Shown here: positions 16,654 through 23,964 of the stretch, one piece after another
Position numbering within the stretch: position 1 is the stretch's first letter
How the letters are laid out: each line of letters opens with the position of its first letter
Source: UBA4416 sp044238845
GTDB lineage: Bacteria > Bacteroidota > Bacteroidia > B-17B0 > Aurantibacillaceae
Assembly (NCBI GenBank): GCA_044238845.1
Contig: JBIICN010000012.1
Span: 25,157-89,156 of the forward strand
DNA length: 64,000 nucleotides
Direction of reading: 5' to 3'
The notes under the pieces: generated by a model
What the model was told of the DNA's origin: nothing
Database searches by the model: none
The model's input: only the letters and a program-made list of their open reading frames with translations
Made by a program: the position numbers and the translations under genes

Positions 16654-18861
16654 ATGGTTGCAGAAGTTGAAACCCATAATTTAGTTGACCCCTTAAAGGC
16701 CTTTTTTGGCTTTAGTGGCTTTAAAGGAAACCAAGAAGCTATTATCAATAATATCCTTAATAAACAGGATACATTTGTTATTATGCCAACTGGTGGAGGT
16801 AAGTCGCTTTGCTACCAATTGCCCGCTATTATGAGCGAGGGAACAGCGATTATCGTTTCTCCTTTAATTGCTTTGATGAAAAACCAGGTAGATGCTATTC
16901 GTGGTTTTAGTAACGAAACTGGGATTGCTCACTTTTTAAACTCCTCTTTAAATAAATCGGAGATTGCAACCGTAAAAAAAGATGTCCTTTCTGGAAAAAC
17001 TAAACTATTATATGTAGCTCCTGAGACTTTAAATAAGGAAGATAACGTGGAGTTTTTCTCTGAATTTAAAATTTCCTTTTTTGCAATTGATGAAGCGCAT
17101 TGTATTTCAGAATGGGGGCATGATTTCCGCCCAGAATACCGTCGTTTACGCCCTATTATTGATAAATTAGGTTCGGTGCCGGTAATGGCCTTAACTGCTA
17201 CCGCTACTCCTAAAGTACAACACGATATTCAAAAAAACTTAGGGATGTTAGAGGCGAATTTGTTTAAATCGTCGTTTAACCGCGAAAACTTATATTATGA
17301 GGTTCGTGCTAAGCAAAATGTCATCAAAGAAATTATTAAGTACGCTAAGCAAAATTCTGGTAAATCAGGTATTATTTATTGCTTAAGTCGTAAAAAAGTG
17401 GAAGAAGTTGCTCAGGCTCTGATAGTTAACGGGATAAAGGCGGCTCCTTATCACGCTGGATTAGATGCCAAAGAACGTGCTAAAACACAAGATGGTTTCT
17501 TAATGGAAGACATTGATGTAATTGTAGCAACAATTGCTTTTGGTATGGGTATCGATAAACCAGATGTTCGTTATGTGATTCATCACGATATTCCAAAATC
17601 ATTAGAAGGCTATTACCAAGAAACTGGTCGCGCTGGCCGAGACGGTGGCGAAGGTAATTGCTTAACGTTTTATAGCTATGATGATATCATGAAGTTGGAA
17701 AAATTCATGAAGGATAAGCCAGTAAACGAACAAGAAATTGGAAAACAAATGTTGTCGGAAACGGCATCTTTTGCCGAGACTTCTTCTTGTCGCCGTAAAT
17801 TTATCTTACATTATTTTGGAGAAGAATTCAATGATGCAAAATGTAATGAGATGTGCGACAACTGTCGTCATCCAAAACAAAAATTTGAAGCTCAAGACGA
17901 TTTAACACTTGCTATTAAAGCGGTTAAAGAAAGCAAAGAAAAACATAAAGTTAAAGACATCATTAATTTATTAATGGGTAATTTAACGGCTACAGGTAAA
18001 TCATACAAACACAACGAGTTAAAAACTTGGGGCGAAGGTGTAGAGGCCGATAAAGACGATAAGTTTTGGAACGCTGTCATGCGTCAAGCTATTGTTAATG
18101 GATTCTTTGCCAAAGACATTGAAAATTATGGTTTAGTAAAAATCACTGATAAAGGAAAAGATTTCTTAAAAAATCCATTCAGTATTAAATTTACAAGAGA
18201 TAATGATTTTAGCAATGCCGAAAGCGATAACGATGATGATATTGTTGGAGGAAAAGGCTCCAACAGCACAGATGAGGTATTGTATGCGATGCTAAAAGAT
18301 TTGACTAAAAAAATTGCAAAGCAAAATAATTTACCTCCTTACATTATTTTCCAAGAACCTTCTTTGGAAGAAATGTCAATCAACTATCCAATTACGATGG
18401 AAGAAATGGCAAAAATTACAGGAGTTGGCGCTGGAAAAGCAGCTAAATACGGTAAGCCATTTTTAGAAGTGATTAAAAAACATGTTGAGGAAAACGACAT
18501 TGAACGTCCTAGCGACATGATTATTAAATCGGTCGTCAATAAATCTGGATTAAAAGTATTTATTATTCAAAACATTGACAGAAAAGTTAGCCTAGAAGAT
18601 ATGGCTAAAAACAAAAACCTGAAAATGAATGATTTATTAACAGAAATTGAAACGATTGTTGCTTCAGGTACTAAAGTAAATATCAATTATTATATTGATC
18701 AAGTGATTGATGAAGATAAAAAAGATGAGATTTATGAATGTTTACGCGAAGCCGAAACAGATGACATTAATGCTATTTTAAAGGAATTAGGAGAGGATGA
18801 ATATAGTGAAGAGGAAGTAAGGTTAATGCGCATCAAATTTATTAGCGAATTTGGAAATTAA
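16654..18861 (+). CDS. recQ: ATP-dependent DNA helicase RecQ
   Basis: A 735-aa 3'-5' DNA helicase acting in recombination and fork repair. Visible: motif 0 F-x(n)-Q (FKGNQEAIINNIL), Walker A PTGGGKS (45-51), DEAH box with the RecQ aromatic loop (DEAHCISEWGHDFRPEY, from about 145), SAT-like LTATAT, motif VI with GRAGRDG near 325-331, a four-cysteine zinc element (one Cys near 379, then three within CNEMCDNC around 400-407), a winged-helix RQC domain, an HRDC domain (about 540-607) and a C-terminal extension of about 120 residues. It is longer than E. coli RecQ (609), as is usual in Bacteroidota. Monocistronic: a strong palindromic terminator follows. Confidence 0.96.
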   Translation: MVAEVETHNLVDPLKAFFGFSGFKGNQEAIINNILNKQDTFVIMPTGGGKSLCYQLPAIMSEGTAIIVSPLIALMKNQVDAIRGFSNETGIAHFLNSSLNKSEIATVKKDVLSGKTKLLYVAPETLNKEDNVEFFSEFKISFFAIDEAHCISEWGHDFRPEYRRLRPIIDKLGSVPVMALTATATPKVQHDIQKNLGMLEANLFKSSFNRENLYYEVRAKQNVIKEIIKYAKQNSGKSGIIYCLSRKKVEEVAQALIVNGIKAAPYHAGLDAKERAKTQDGFLMEDIDVIVATIAFGMGIDKPDVRYVIHHDIPKSLEGYYQETGRAGRDGGEGNCLTFYSYDDIMKLEKFMKDKPVNEQEIGKQMLSETASFAETSSCRRKFILHYFGEEFNDAKCNEMCDNCRHPKQKFEAQDDLTLAIKAVKESKEKHKVKDIINLLMGNLTATGKSYKHNELKTWGEGVEADKDDKFWNAVMRQAIVNGFFAKDIENYGLVKITDKGKDFLKNPFSIKFTRDNDFSNAESDNDDDIVGGKGSNSTDEVLYAMLKDLTKKIAKQNNLPPYIIFQEPSLEEMSINYPITMEEMAKITGVGAGKAAKYGKPFLEVIKKHVEENDIERPSDMIIKSVVNKSGLKVFIIQNIDRKVSLEDMAKNKNLKMNDLLTEIETIVASGTKVNINYYIDQVIDEDKKDEIYECLREAETDDINAILKELGEDEYSEEEVRLMRIKFISEFGN

Positions 18862-18884
18862 GGTTTATCGTTTTTTGTTCTTAT

Positions 18885-18917
18885 AAAAGTCGCTCAAATT
18901 TGAGCGACTTTTTTGTT
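18885..18917. terminator. Intrinsic terminator after recQ
   Basis: A perfect 28-base palindrome (AAAAGTCGCTCAAA joined directly to its complement, 18885-18912) followed by T-rich sequence. Because it covers the TTG at 18900, the downstream aminopeptidase cannot plausibly start there. Confidence 0.88.
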
Positions 18918-18976
18918 TTTAGCCTACCTTGGTTAATAAAACATATGTCCTATTTTACCAAATCATTGATTTTTAG

Positions 18977-18984
18977 TAAATTCG
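18977..18984 (+). promoter_or_regulatory. -7 box for the M17 aminopeptidase
   Basis: TAAATTCG, five bases (CATAT) before the ATG at 18990; one mismatch to TAnnTTTG. Supports the chosen start and a leaderless or nearly leaderless mRNA. Confidence 0.4.
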
Positions 18985-18989
18985 CATAT

Positions 18990-20423
18990 ATGACAACTAT
19001 ATCTAAAAAAAATCAGGCTGATAGTAAACAAAGTTTAGCTATCCTTTGCTCATCATTTAAAAATAAAACCGAATATAATTTAACTAAAGAACAAGTAGAT
19101 TATATCGCCAATGATATTAAAACTAATGATAAAAAATTCATATGTATCAATACGTTGTCGCGTTTTGTTTGTGTGATATTAGTTGATGAAAAAAAATCTC
19201 ACTATACTACTTTAGAAACTATACGTAAAAACGGCGCTACTTTAACAGATAGTTTAAATGCCGAAAAACGAACTGCTGTTTCTATTGTAAACGAATTAGC
19301 TAATGCTGATTTTTCTTTAGCATTAGCAGAAGGTATAGCACTAGCAAATTATCAATTTATTAAACATAAGCCAAGCGCTAAAAAAACAGCAAACACTTTA
19401 AATACAATTAATGTAGTTGATGTTAAAGTTACAACTCAACATGTTTCTAATTTATCAATTGCAGTGGATGCTACTTTAAAAGCACGCGATTTAGTGAATG
19501 AACCAGTAAATACATTAAACGCTACTGATTTAGCAAACGCATTTAAAGCAATGGGAAAAACAGCTGGCTTTAAAGTAGAAGTTTTAAATAAAGCTAAAAT
19601 CAAACAATTAAAAATGGGTGGTTTGTTGGCTGTTAACCAAGGAAGTGTAGATGAACCAACATTTTCTATTATGGAATACAAACCAAAAAATCCAAAAAAT
19701 AAAAAACCTTATGTATTAGTTGGTAAAGGTGTAGTGTATGATACTGGTGGCTTAAGTTTAAAACCTACACCAAATAGTATGGATTTAATGAAATGTGATA
19801 TGGCTGGCGCAGCTGCAGTTGGTTGTACGATGTATGCTATTGCTAAAGCAAAATTAAATGTTCACGTTATTGCATTAGTTCCTGCTACCGATAATCGCCC
19901 TGGATTTAATGCTTTTGCGCCTGGAGATATTATTACCATGATGGATGGAAGTACGGTTGAAATGTTAAACTCTGATGCCGAAGGACGAATGATTTTAGCA
20001 GATGCGCTTCACTACGCAAAACGTTATAAACCAGAAATGGCCATTGAATTATCAACATTAACTGGCGCAGCAGCAGCTGCTATTGGCCAGTATGGTATTG
20101 TGAGTATGGGAACGGCAACCGACGAACAAAAAACAAATTTAACAGTTAGTGGATTGCGTATGCATGAACGTTTAGCTGAATTTCCATTTTGGGAGGAATA
20201 TGATGAGTTAATTAAATCTGATATAGCTGATCAAAAGAATTTGGGTGGACCATACGGCGGAGCCATTACAGCAGGTAAGTTTTTAGTGAAGTATACCGAT
20301 TATCCTTATATGCATTTTGATATTGCTGGCCCAGCTTTTGTAGCTGCTAAGGATAGCTATAGAGGTAAAGGTGGAACAGGCTATGGTGTGAGATTATTAT
20401 TTGATTTCTTTTCTAATTTATAA
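18990..20423 (+). CDS. M17 family leucyl aminopeptidase
   Basis: A 477-aa cytoplasmic, dinuclear-metal aminopeptidase that removes N-terminal residues from peptides. The catalytic core is clear: VGKGVVYDTGGLSLKP at about 243-258 (metal-binding Lys and Asp), MKCDMAGAAA (metal Asp) and the family signature NSDAEGR at 327-333 followed by LADALHYA. The N-terminal domain is weakly conserved as usual. A longer frame from 18900 exists but begins inside the recQ terminator with 30 residues of unlikely sequence; ATG at 18990 with a -7 box is preferred. The following secreted protein gene begins one base after its stop. Confidence 0.93.
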   Translation: MTTISKKNQADSKQSLAILCSSFKNKTEYNLTKEQVDYIANDIKTNDKKFICINTLSRFVCVILVDEKKSHYTTLETIRKNGATLTDSLNAEKRTAVSIVNELANADFSLALAEGIALANYQFIKHKPSAKKTANTLNTINVVDVKVTTQHVSNLSIAVDATLKARDLVNEPVNTLNATDLANAFKAMGKTAGFKVEVLNKAKIKQLKMGGLLAVNQGSVDEPTFSIMEYKPKNPKNKKPYVLVGKGVVYDTGGLSLKPTPNSMDLMKCDMAGAAAVGCTMYAIAKAKLNVHVIALVPATDNRPGFNAFAPGDIITMMDGSTVEMLNSDAEGRMILADALHYAKRYKPEMAIELSTLTGAAAAAIGQYGIVSMGTATDEQKTNLTVSGLRMHERLAEFPFWEEYDELIKSDIADQKNLGGPYGGAITAGKFLVKYTDYPYMHFDIAGPAFVAAKDSYRGKGGTGYGVRLLFDFFSNL

Positions 20424-20424
20424 T

Positions 20425-21528
20425 TTGAGGTATTTCCTACATATTATTTTATTGTGTTCGTTGTTTGGCTTTGCGCAAAACAATCCGAGCGAATCATTAA
20501 TTGTAGTTCATTACGATGAAGGTAATAAGGTAAATCTCGGACAATTAATTTATCGTTACAATTTTATAAATAACGTATATGCTGGTCGTGAACAAATAAT
20601 GGCAGTTGCTGGAAAAAAAAATAGTAAAGATTATATACGCTGTGATGTAGGTCAAAACACTTTGTATAAAGATCGTTATTTAATTTCTGGTATTGGAAAT
20701 GTGATTGACTTAAAAGAAAAGAAAGTATTATATGACGGTTCAGCAAAATTAGTTCGTTGTTCAAATGATAGCATTATCTTTTTTACCAATGATATTTTCA
20801 AAGGTAAATTTTATTCCTACTTTGACTTAAGAACCAATACGTATTCAGAAATTAAGTCACTTACATTTAAAGCAATCGTTGGACAGGATGTTGAATTTGA
20901 CAGAACAACATCTCCATATAAGTTATTGTATTATCCTCAAAATAAACCTAAAGTTGTTTTAATGGAAGATGCTGGGCACGGTGGAGTGAGTTCTAAAGCT
21001 CCAAAAGCTGAGATTCCTGTGTACTGGTTAGATCAAAATACTTTTATATTTCCAAACATTAAAGTCACTGATTTAGAAGGAAGCATTGTGAAGTACAATT
21101 TAGAAACTAATACTTCTAAAGTAATTGGCACATTTAATTCTACAGCTAATGTGCCTGCTTCTTATCAATTGACGAATAGTGTTGATTGTTATATTGAGTT
21201 TTATTTTAAAAATAAATTGTACTGCATTAACCCAGCTAAAGAAACCATGTTGTTATCCAATTATAAAGAAATTGATAAAAATTTTTCGGTTGAGGTTGAA
21301 CCTAAATCAACGGGGCGAACAATATATTATAAAGGCAAAGAAATTGGGAAAAATCATTTCGAAATAAAAAACTTCAAAACATCATCTAATTACGCCGCAT
21401 TAGTAAAAGAGGTAGTAATGGGAGATGAATCTTATCAACAAGGAATGTCTGTTTATAATGTTTCTAAATCCAAATGGGAATCTATAGATGGAGAAGATGT
21501 TGTATCAATGGTAGGTTGGATAAAATAA
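20425..21528 (+). CDS. Secreted protein of unknown function, possible propeller
   Basis: I do not recognise a family. The frame starts either at a TTG at 20425, just after the aminopeptidase stop, or at a TTG at 20401 overlapping it; either gives a signal peptide ending LLCSLFGFAQ. The mature part of about 350 residues is rich in beta strands with repeated pairs such as YLISGIGNVIDLKEKKVLYD and IVKYNLETNTSKVIGTF, which look like blades of a beta-propeller. The tight spacing (one base) suggests translational coupling to the aminopeptidase, and pdxA follows after nine bases, so all three may form one operon. Periplasmic or surface location is likely. Confidence 0.6.
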   Translation: MRYFLHIILLCSLFGFAQNNPSESLIVVHYDEGNKVNLGQLIYRYNFINNVYAGREQIMAVAGKKNSKDYIRCDVGQNTLYKDRYLISGIGNVIDLKEKKVLYDGSAKLVRCSNDSIIFFTNDIFKGKFYSYFDLRTNTYSEIKSLTFKAIVGQDVEFDRTTSPYKLLYYPQNKPKVVLMEDAGHGGVSSKAPKAEIPVYWLDQNTFIFPNIKVTDLEGSIVKYNLETNTSKVIGTFNSTANVPASYQLTNSVDCYIEFYFKNKLYCINPAKETMLLSNYKEIDKNFSVEVEPKSTGRTIYYKGKEIGKNHFEIKNFKTSSNYAALVKEVVMGDESYQQGMSVYNVSKSKWESIDGEDVVSMVGWIK

Positions 21529-21537
21529 TAAATAATT

Positions 21538-22590
21538 ATGGTAGATAATAAAATAGTAGTAGGGATATCACAAGGAGATTTAAACGGAATAGGATTAGAA
21601 ATTATTTTAAAAACATTGGCTGATCCTGCATTATCTGAAATATGCGTGCCTGTTTTATTCAGTTCTCAAAAAACAGTTTCTTATTTTAGAAAAATGTTAA
21701 ACTTAGAAGAGTTTAATTTTCATCCAACTAGAGACCTTAATCAACTTAATACAAAAAAACCAAATGTGTTTATTTGTTACGAAGAAGAAGTTATTATCGA
21801 ATTAGGAAAAGCAACAGTACAAAGCGGTAAGTATTCTAAATTGTCATTAGAAGCTGCTACGATGGCTTTATTTGATAAAAAAATAGACGTTTTAGTAACA
21901 GCTCCAATTAATAAACATTCGATGCAAGAGGCGGGATTTAATTATCCTGGGCATACAGAATATTTAGGTGAAAAGTTAGGAGGTAAACCATTAATGTTAT
22001 TGTGTTCAAATGATCTTCGTGTAGCAGTTGTGACAGGACATGTGCCAATGAAAAATATTTCTGAGAAAATTACAACAGTAAATGTTTTAGAGAAAATCAA
22101 TCAATTGCACGCCTCTTTAATAAAAGATTTTGGAATACGTAAACCAAAAATAGCAGTGCTTGGATTAAATCCTCATGCTGGTGAAAATGGAGCTATTGGT
22201 GATGAAGAAAAAACCGCGATTATGCCAGCAATCGAGAAAGCAAAAGAAACGATGATGGTTTATGGACCATATTCGGCAGATGGATTTTTTGGTAATAATA
22301 CTCAATCACAATTTGATGGCGTGTTAGCTATGTATCATGATCAAGGGTTAATACCTTTTAAAACTTTAGCATTTGGTCATGGCGTTAACTTTACAGCTGG
22401 ATTAGATTTTGTTCGCACATCTCCAGATCATGGCACAGCTTATGAAATTGCAGGTAAACAAATAGCAGACGAATCTTCTTTTAGAGATGCTTTATATTTA
22501 GCAATAGATATTTACAGGAAGCGCGAATTGCTAGAAGAAATTTCAGCTAATCCTTTGGCGTTTTCACCAATCAAGAAAGAGAGAGGCTAG
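21538..22590 (+). CDS. pdxA: 4-hydroxythreonine-4-phosphate dehydrogenase
   Basis: PdxA oxidises 4-phosphohydroxy-L-threonine with NAD(P)+ in the DXP-dependent pathway to pyridoxal phosphate (vitamin B6). The 350-aa product shows the family sequence GISQGDLNGIGLEI at the N-terminus, the substrate/metal region TAPINKHSMQEAGFNYPGHT, GHVPMKNIS, LNPHAGENGAIG (metal-binding His) and AMYHDQGLIPFK (a second metal His), followed by VRTSPDHGTA. Length is typical (330-350). It is the last gene of a rightward run and ends at a strong bidirectional terminator shared with pepT. Confidence 0.95.
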   Translation: MVDNKIVVGISQGDLNGIGLEIILKTLADPALSEICVPVLFSSQKTVSYFRKMLNLEEFNFHPTRDLNQLNTKKPNVFICYEEEVIIELGKATVQSGKYSKLSLEAATMALFDKKIDVLVTAPINKHSMQEAGFNYPGHTEYLGEKLGGKPLMLLCSNDLRVAVVTGHVPMKNISEKITTVNVLEKINQLHASLIKDFGIRKPKIAVLGLNPHAGENGAIGDEEKTAIMPAIEKAKETMMVYGPYSADGFFGNNTQSQFDGVLAMYHDQGLIPFKTLAFGHGVNFTAGLDFVRTSPDHGTAYEIAGKQIADESSFRDALYLAIDIYRKRELLEEISANPLAFSPIKKERG

Positions 22591-22605
22591 AGAATTTTAT
22601 AGAAC

Positions 22606-22642
22606 AAAAAAGGGGCATCAAATTATTTTGATGCCCCTTTTG
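22606..22642. terminator. Bidirectional terminator between pdxA and pepT
   Basis: AAAAGGGGCATCAAA (22608-22622) pairs with TTTGATGCCCCTTTT (22627-22641), with A-run and T-run flanks, so it can stop transcripts from both converging genes. Confidence 0.9.
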
Positions 22643-22655
22643 TAATAAGAGATTT

Positions 22656-23906
22656 TTATTTAGTATTCTCTTCCCAAATCATTGCTAAATGCACAATTGT
22701 CTGAGTTGCCTTTTCCATATCTTGTACACTTACCCATTCTAATTTACTATGAAAGGCATGTTCGCCTGCATAAATATTTGGACAAGGTAATCCCATAAAA
22801 GATAAACGAGAGCCATCTGTTCCACCACGAATGCTTGATAGAACTGGTTTTACTCCTGAACGTTTAATAGCTTCTAATGCATTTTCTACTACAAAATAAC
22901 ACGTATCTAATACATCTTTCATATTACGATATTGCTCTGTCACTTTAAATTCGTAGCTAGATTTTTGATAGTTTGATAAAACAGATTTTGTAATTTCTTC
23001 TAATTCTGCTTCTAAAGCTTTTAAAGTGGCGGTATCAAAAGCACGAATAATAAATTTAATTTCTACTTGCTCTAATCCACCATTAATGGCAACTGGGTGA
23101 ATGAAAGGTTGCTTCTTTTCAGTGGTTTCAGGTGTTTTATCTTTTGGAATGCGATTAATAATTTCGGCAGCAATTTTTATGGAATGTTCCATCTTGTCTT
23201 TTGCAAAACCTGGGTGTGTTGGAATTCCATTAATTGTGATTGTTACACCGTCTGCACTAAATGTTTCGTTTTCTAAATGCCCTAAACTTTCACCATCCAT
23301 GGTGTAGCCATATTGTGCACCAAGTCTTTTCATATCAACGTGATCAGTTCCTCTGCCTATCTCTTCGTCGGGCGTAAACAATATACGAATATCGCCATGT
23401 TTTATTTCTGGATGATGCATTAAATAATTAGCAGCATCCATAATTTCTGCAATCCCCGATTTATTATCAGCTCCTAATAAAGTAGTGCCATCGGTTGTAA
23501 TGATATCATTTCCAATTTGTGCAGCTAAATCTGGATGCTCAGAAAATTTGATAATTTGGTTTTTGTCATTTGGCAACACCATATCTTTGCCATCATACTT
23601 TGTATGGATGATTGGATTGACGTTTTCGCCACTGCAATCAGGCGAAGTATCCATGTGAGAACAAAAACAAATGACTGGAACCTGTTTGGTTGTATTGGAT
23701 GGAATAGTAGCATAAACGTAACCATATTGGTCTAATTCAGCATCTTTAATTCCAATAGAAATTAATTCCTCTACTAATAATTTTCCTAAGTTTTTTTGTT
23801 TCATCGTACTTGGAATCGTAGATGAATTAGGATCAGATTGAGTGTCAATTTTTGCGTAACGAATAAAACGTTCTGTAACACTGTGTTTGTAGTTTGTAAA
23901 GTCCAT
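22656..23906 (-). CDS. pepT: Peptidase T (tripeptide aminopeptidase)
   Basis: A 416-aa M20B zinc peptidase that releases the N-terminal residue of tripeptides. Metal ligands and catalytic motifs are present: SHMDTSPD (His84, Asp86), TTLLGADNKSGIAEIMD (bridging Asp), FTPDEEIGRG (catalytic Glu and metal Glu), MDGESLG (Asp), and near the C-terminus GGTDGSRLSFMGLPCPNIYA with the final metal His in EHAFHSKLEW. Length equals E. coli PepT (408). Monocistronic on the minus strand, with a repeat remnant in its upstream region at 23919. Confidence 0.95.
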   Translation of the reverse strand: MDFTNYKHSVTERFIRYAKIDTQSDPNSSTIPSTMKQKNLGKLLVEELISIGIKDAELDQYGYVYATIPSNTTKQVPVICFCSHMDTSPDCSGENVNPIIHTKYDGKDMVLPNDKNQIIKFSEHPDLAAQIGNDIITTDGTTLLGADNKSGIAEIMDAANYLMHHPEIKHGDIRILFTPDEEIGRGTDHVDMKRLGAQYGYTMDGESLGHLENETFSADGVTITINGIPTHPGFAKDKMEHSIKIAAEIINRIPKDKTPETTEKKQPFIHPVAINGGLEQVEIKFIIRAFDTATLKALEAELEEITKSVLSNYQKSSYEFKVTEQYRNMKDVLDTCYFVVENALEAIKRSGVKPVLSSIRGGTDGSRLSFMGLPCPNIYAGEHAFHSKLEWVSVQDMEKATQTIVHLAMIWEENTK

Positions 23907-23918
23907 GTTGTTTTGTAT

Positions 23919-23959
23919 TTAACCGCAGAGAATGCAAAGTATGCGCAAAGTCCGCAGAG
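23919..23959. repeat. GCAGAG/GCAAAG interspersed-repeat remnant
   Basis: Starts with TTAACCGCAGAG and contains four hexamers in order GCAGAG, GCAAAG, GCAAAG, GCAGAG at 23925, 23934, 23945 and 23954, i.e. spaced 9, 11 and 9 bases. Similar GCAAAG strings are familiar as dispersed elements in Bacteroidota genomes; the TTAACC start is shared with the element at 32921. It fills most of the pepT-S9 peptidase gap. Confidence 0.5.
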
Positions 23960-23964
23960 TTATA

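Noticed and set aside
18900..18989. Longer start of the M17 aminopeptidase
   Set aside because: The first codons fall in the recQ terminator palindrome and the residues do not resemble the family; the ATG at 18990 has a -7 box five bases upstream.
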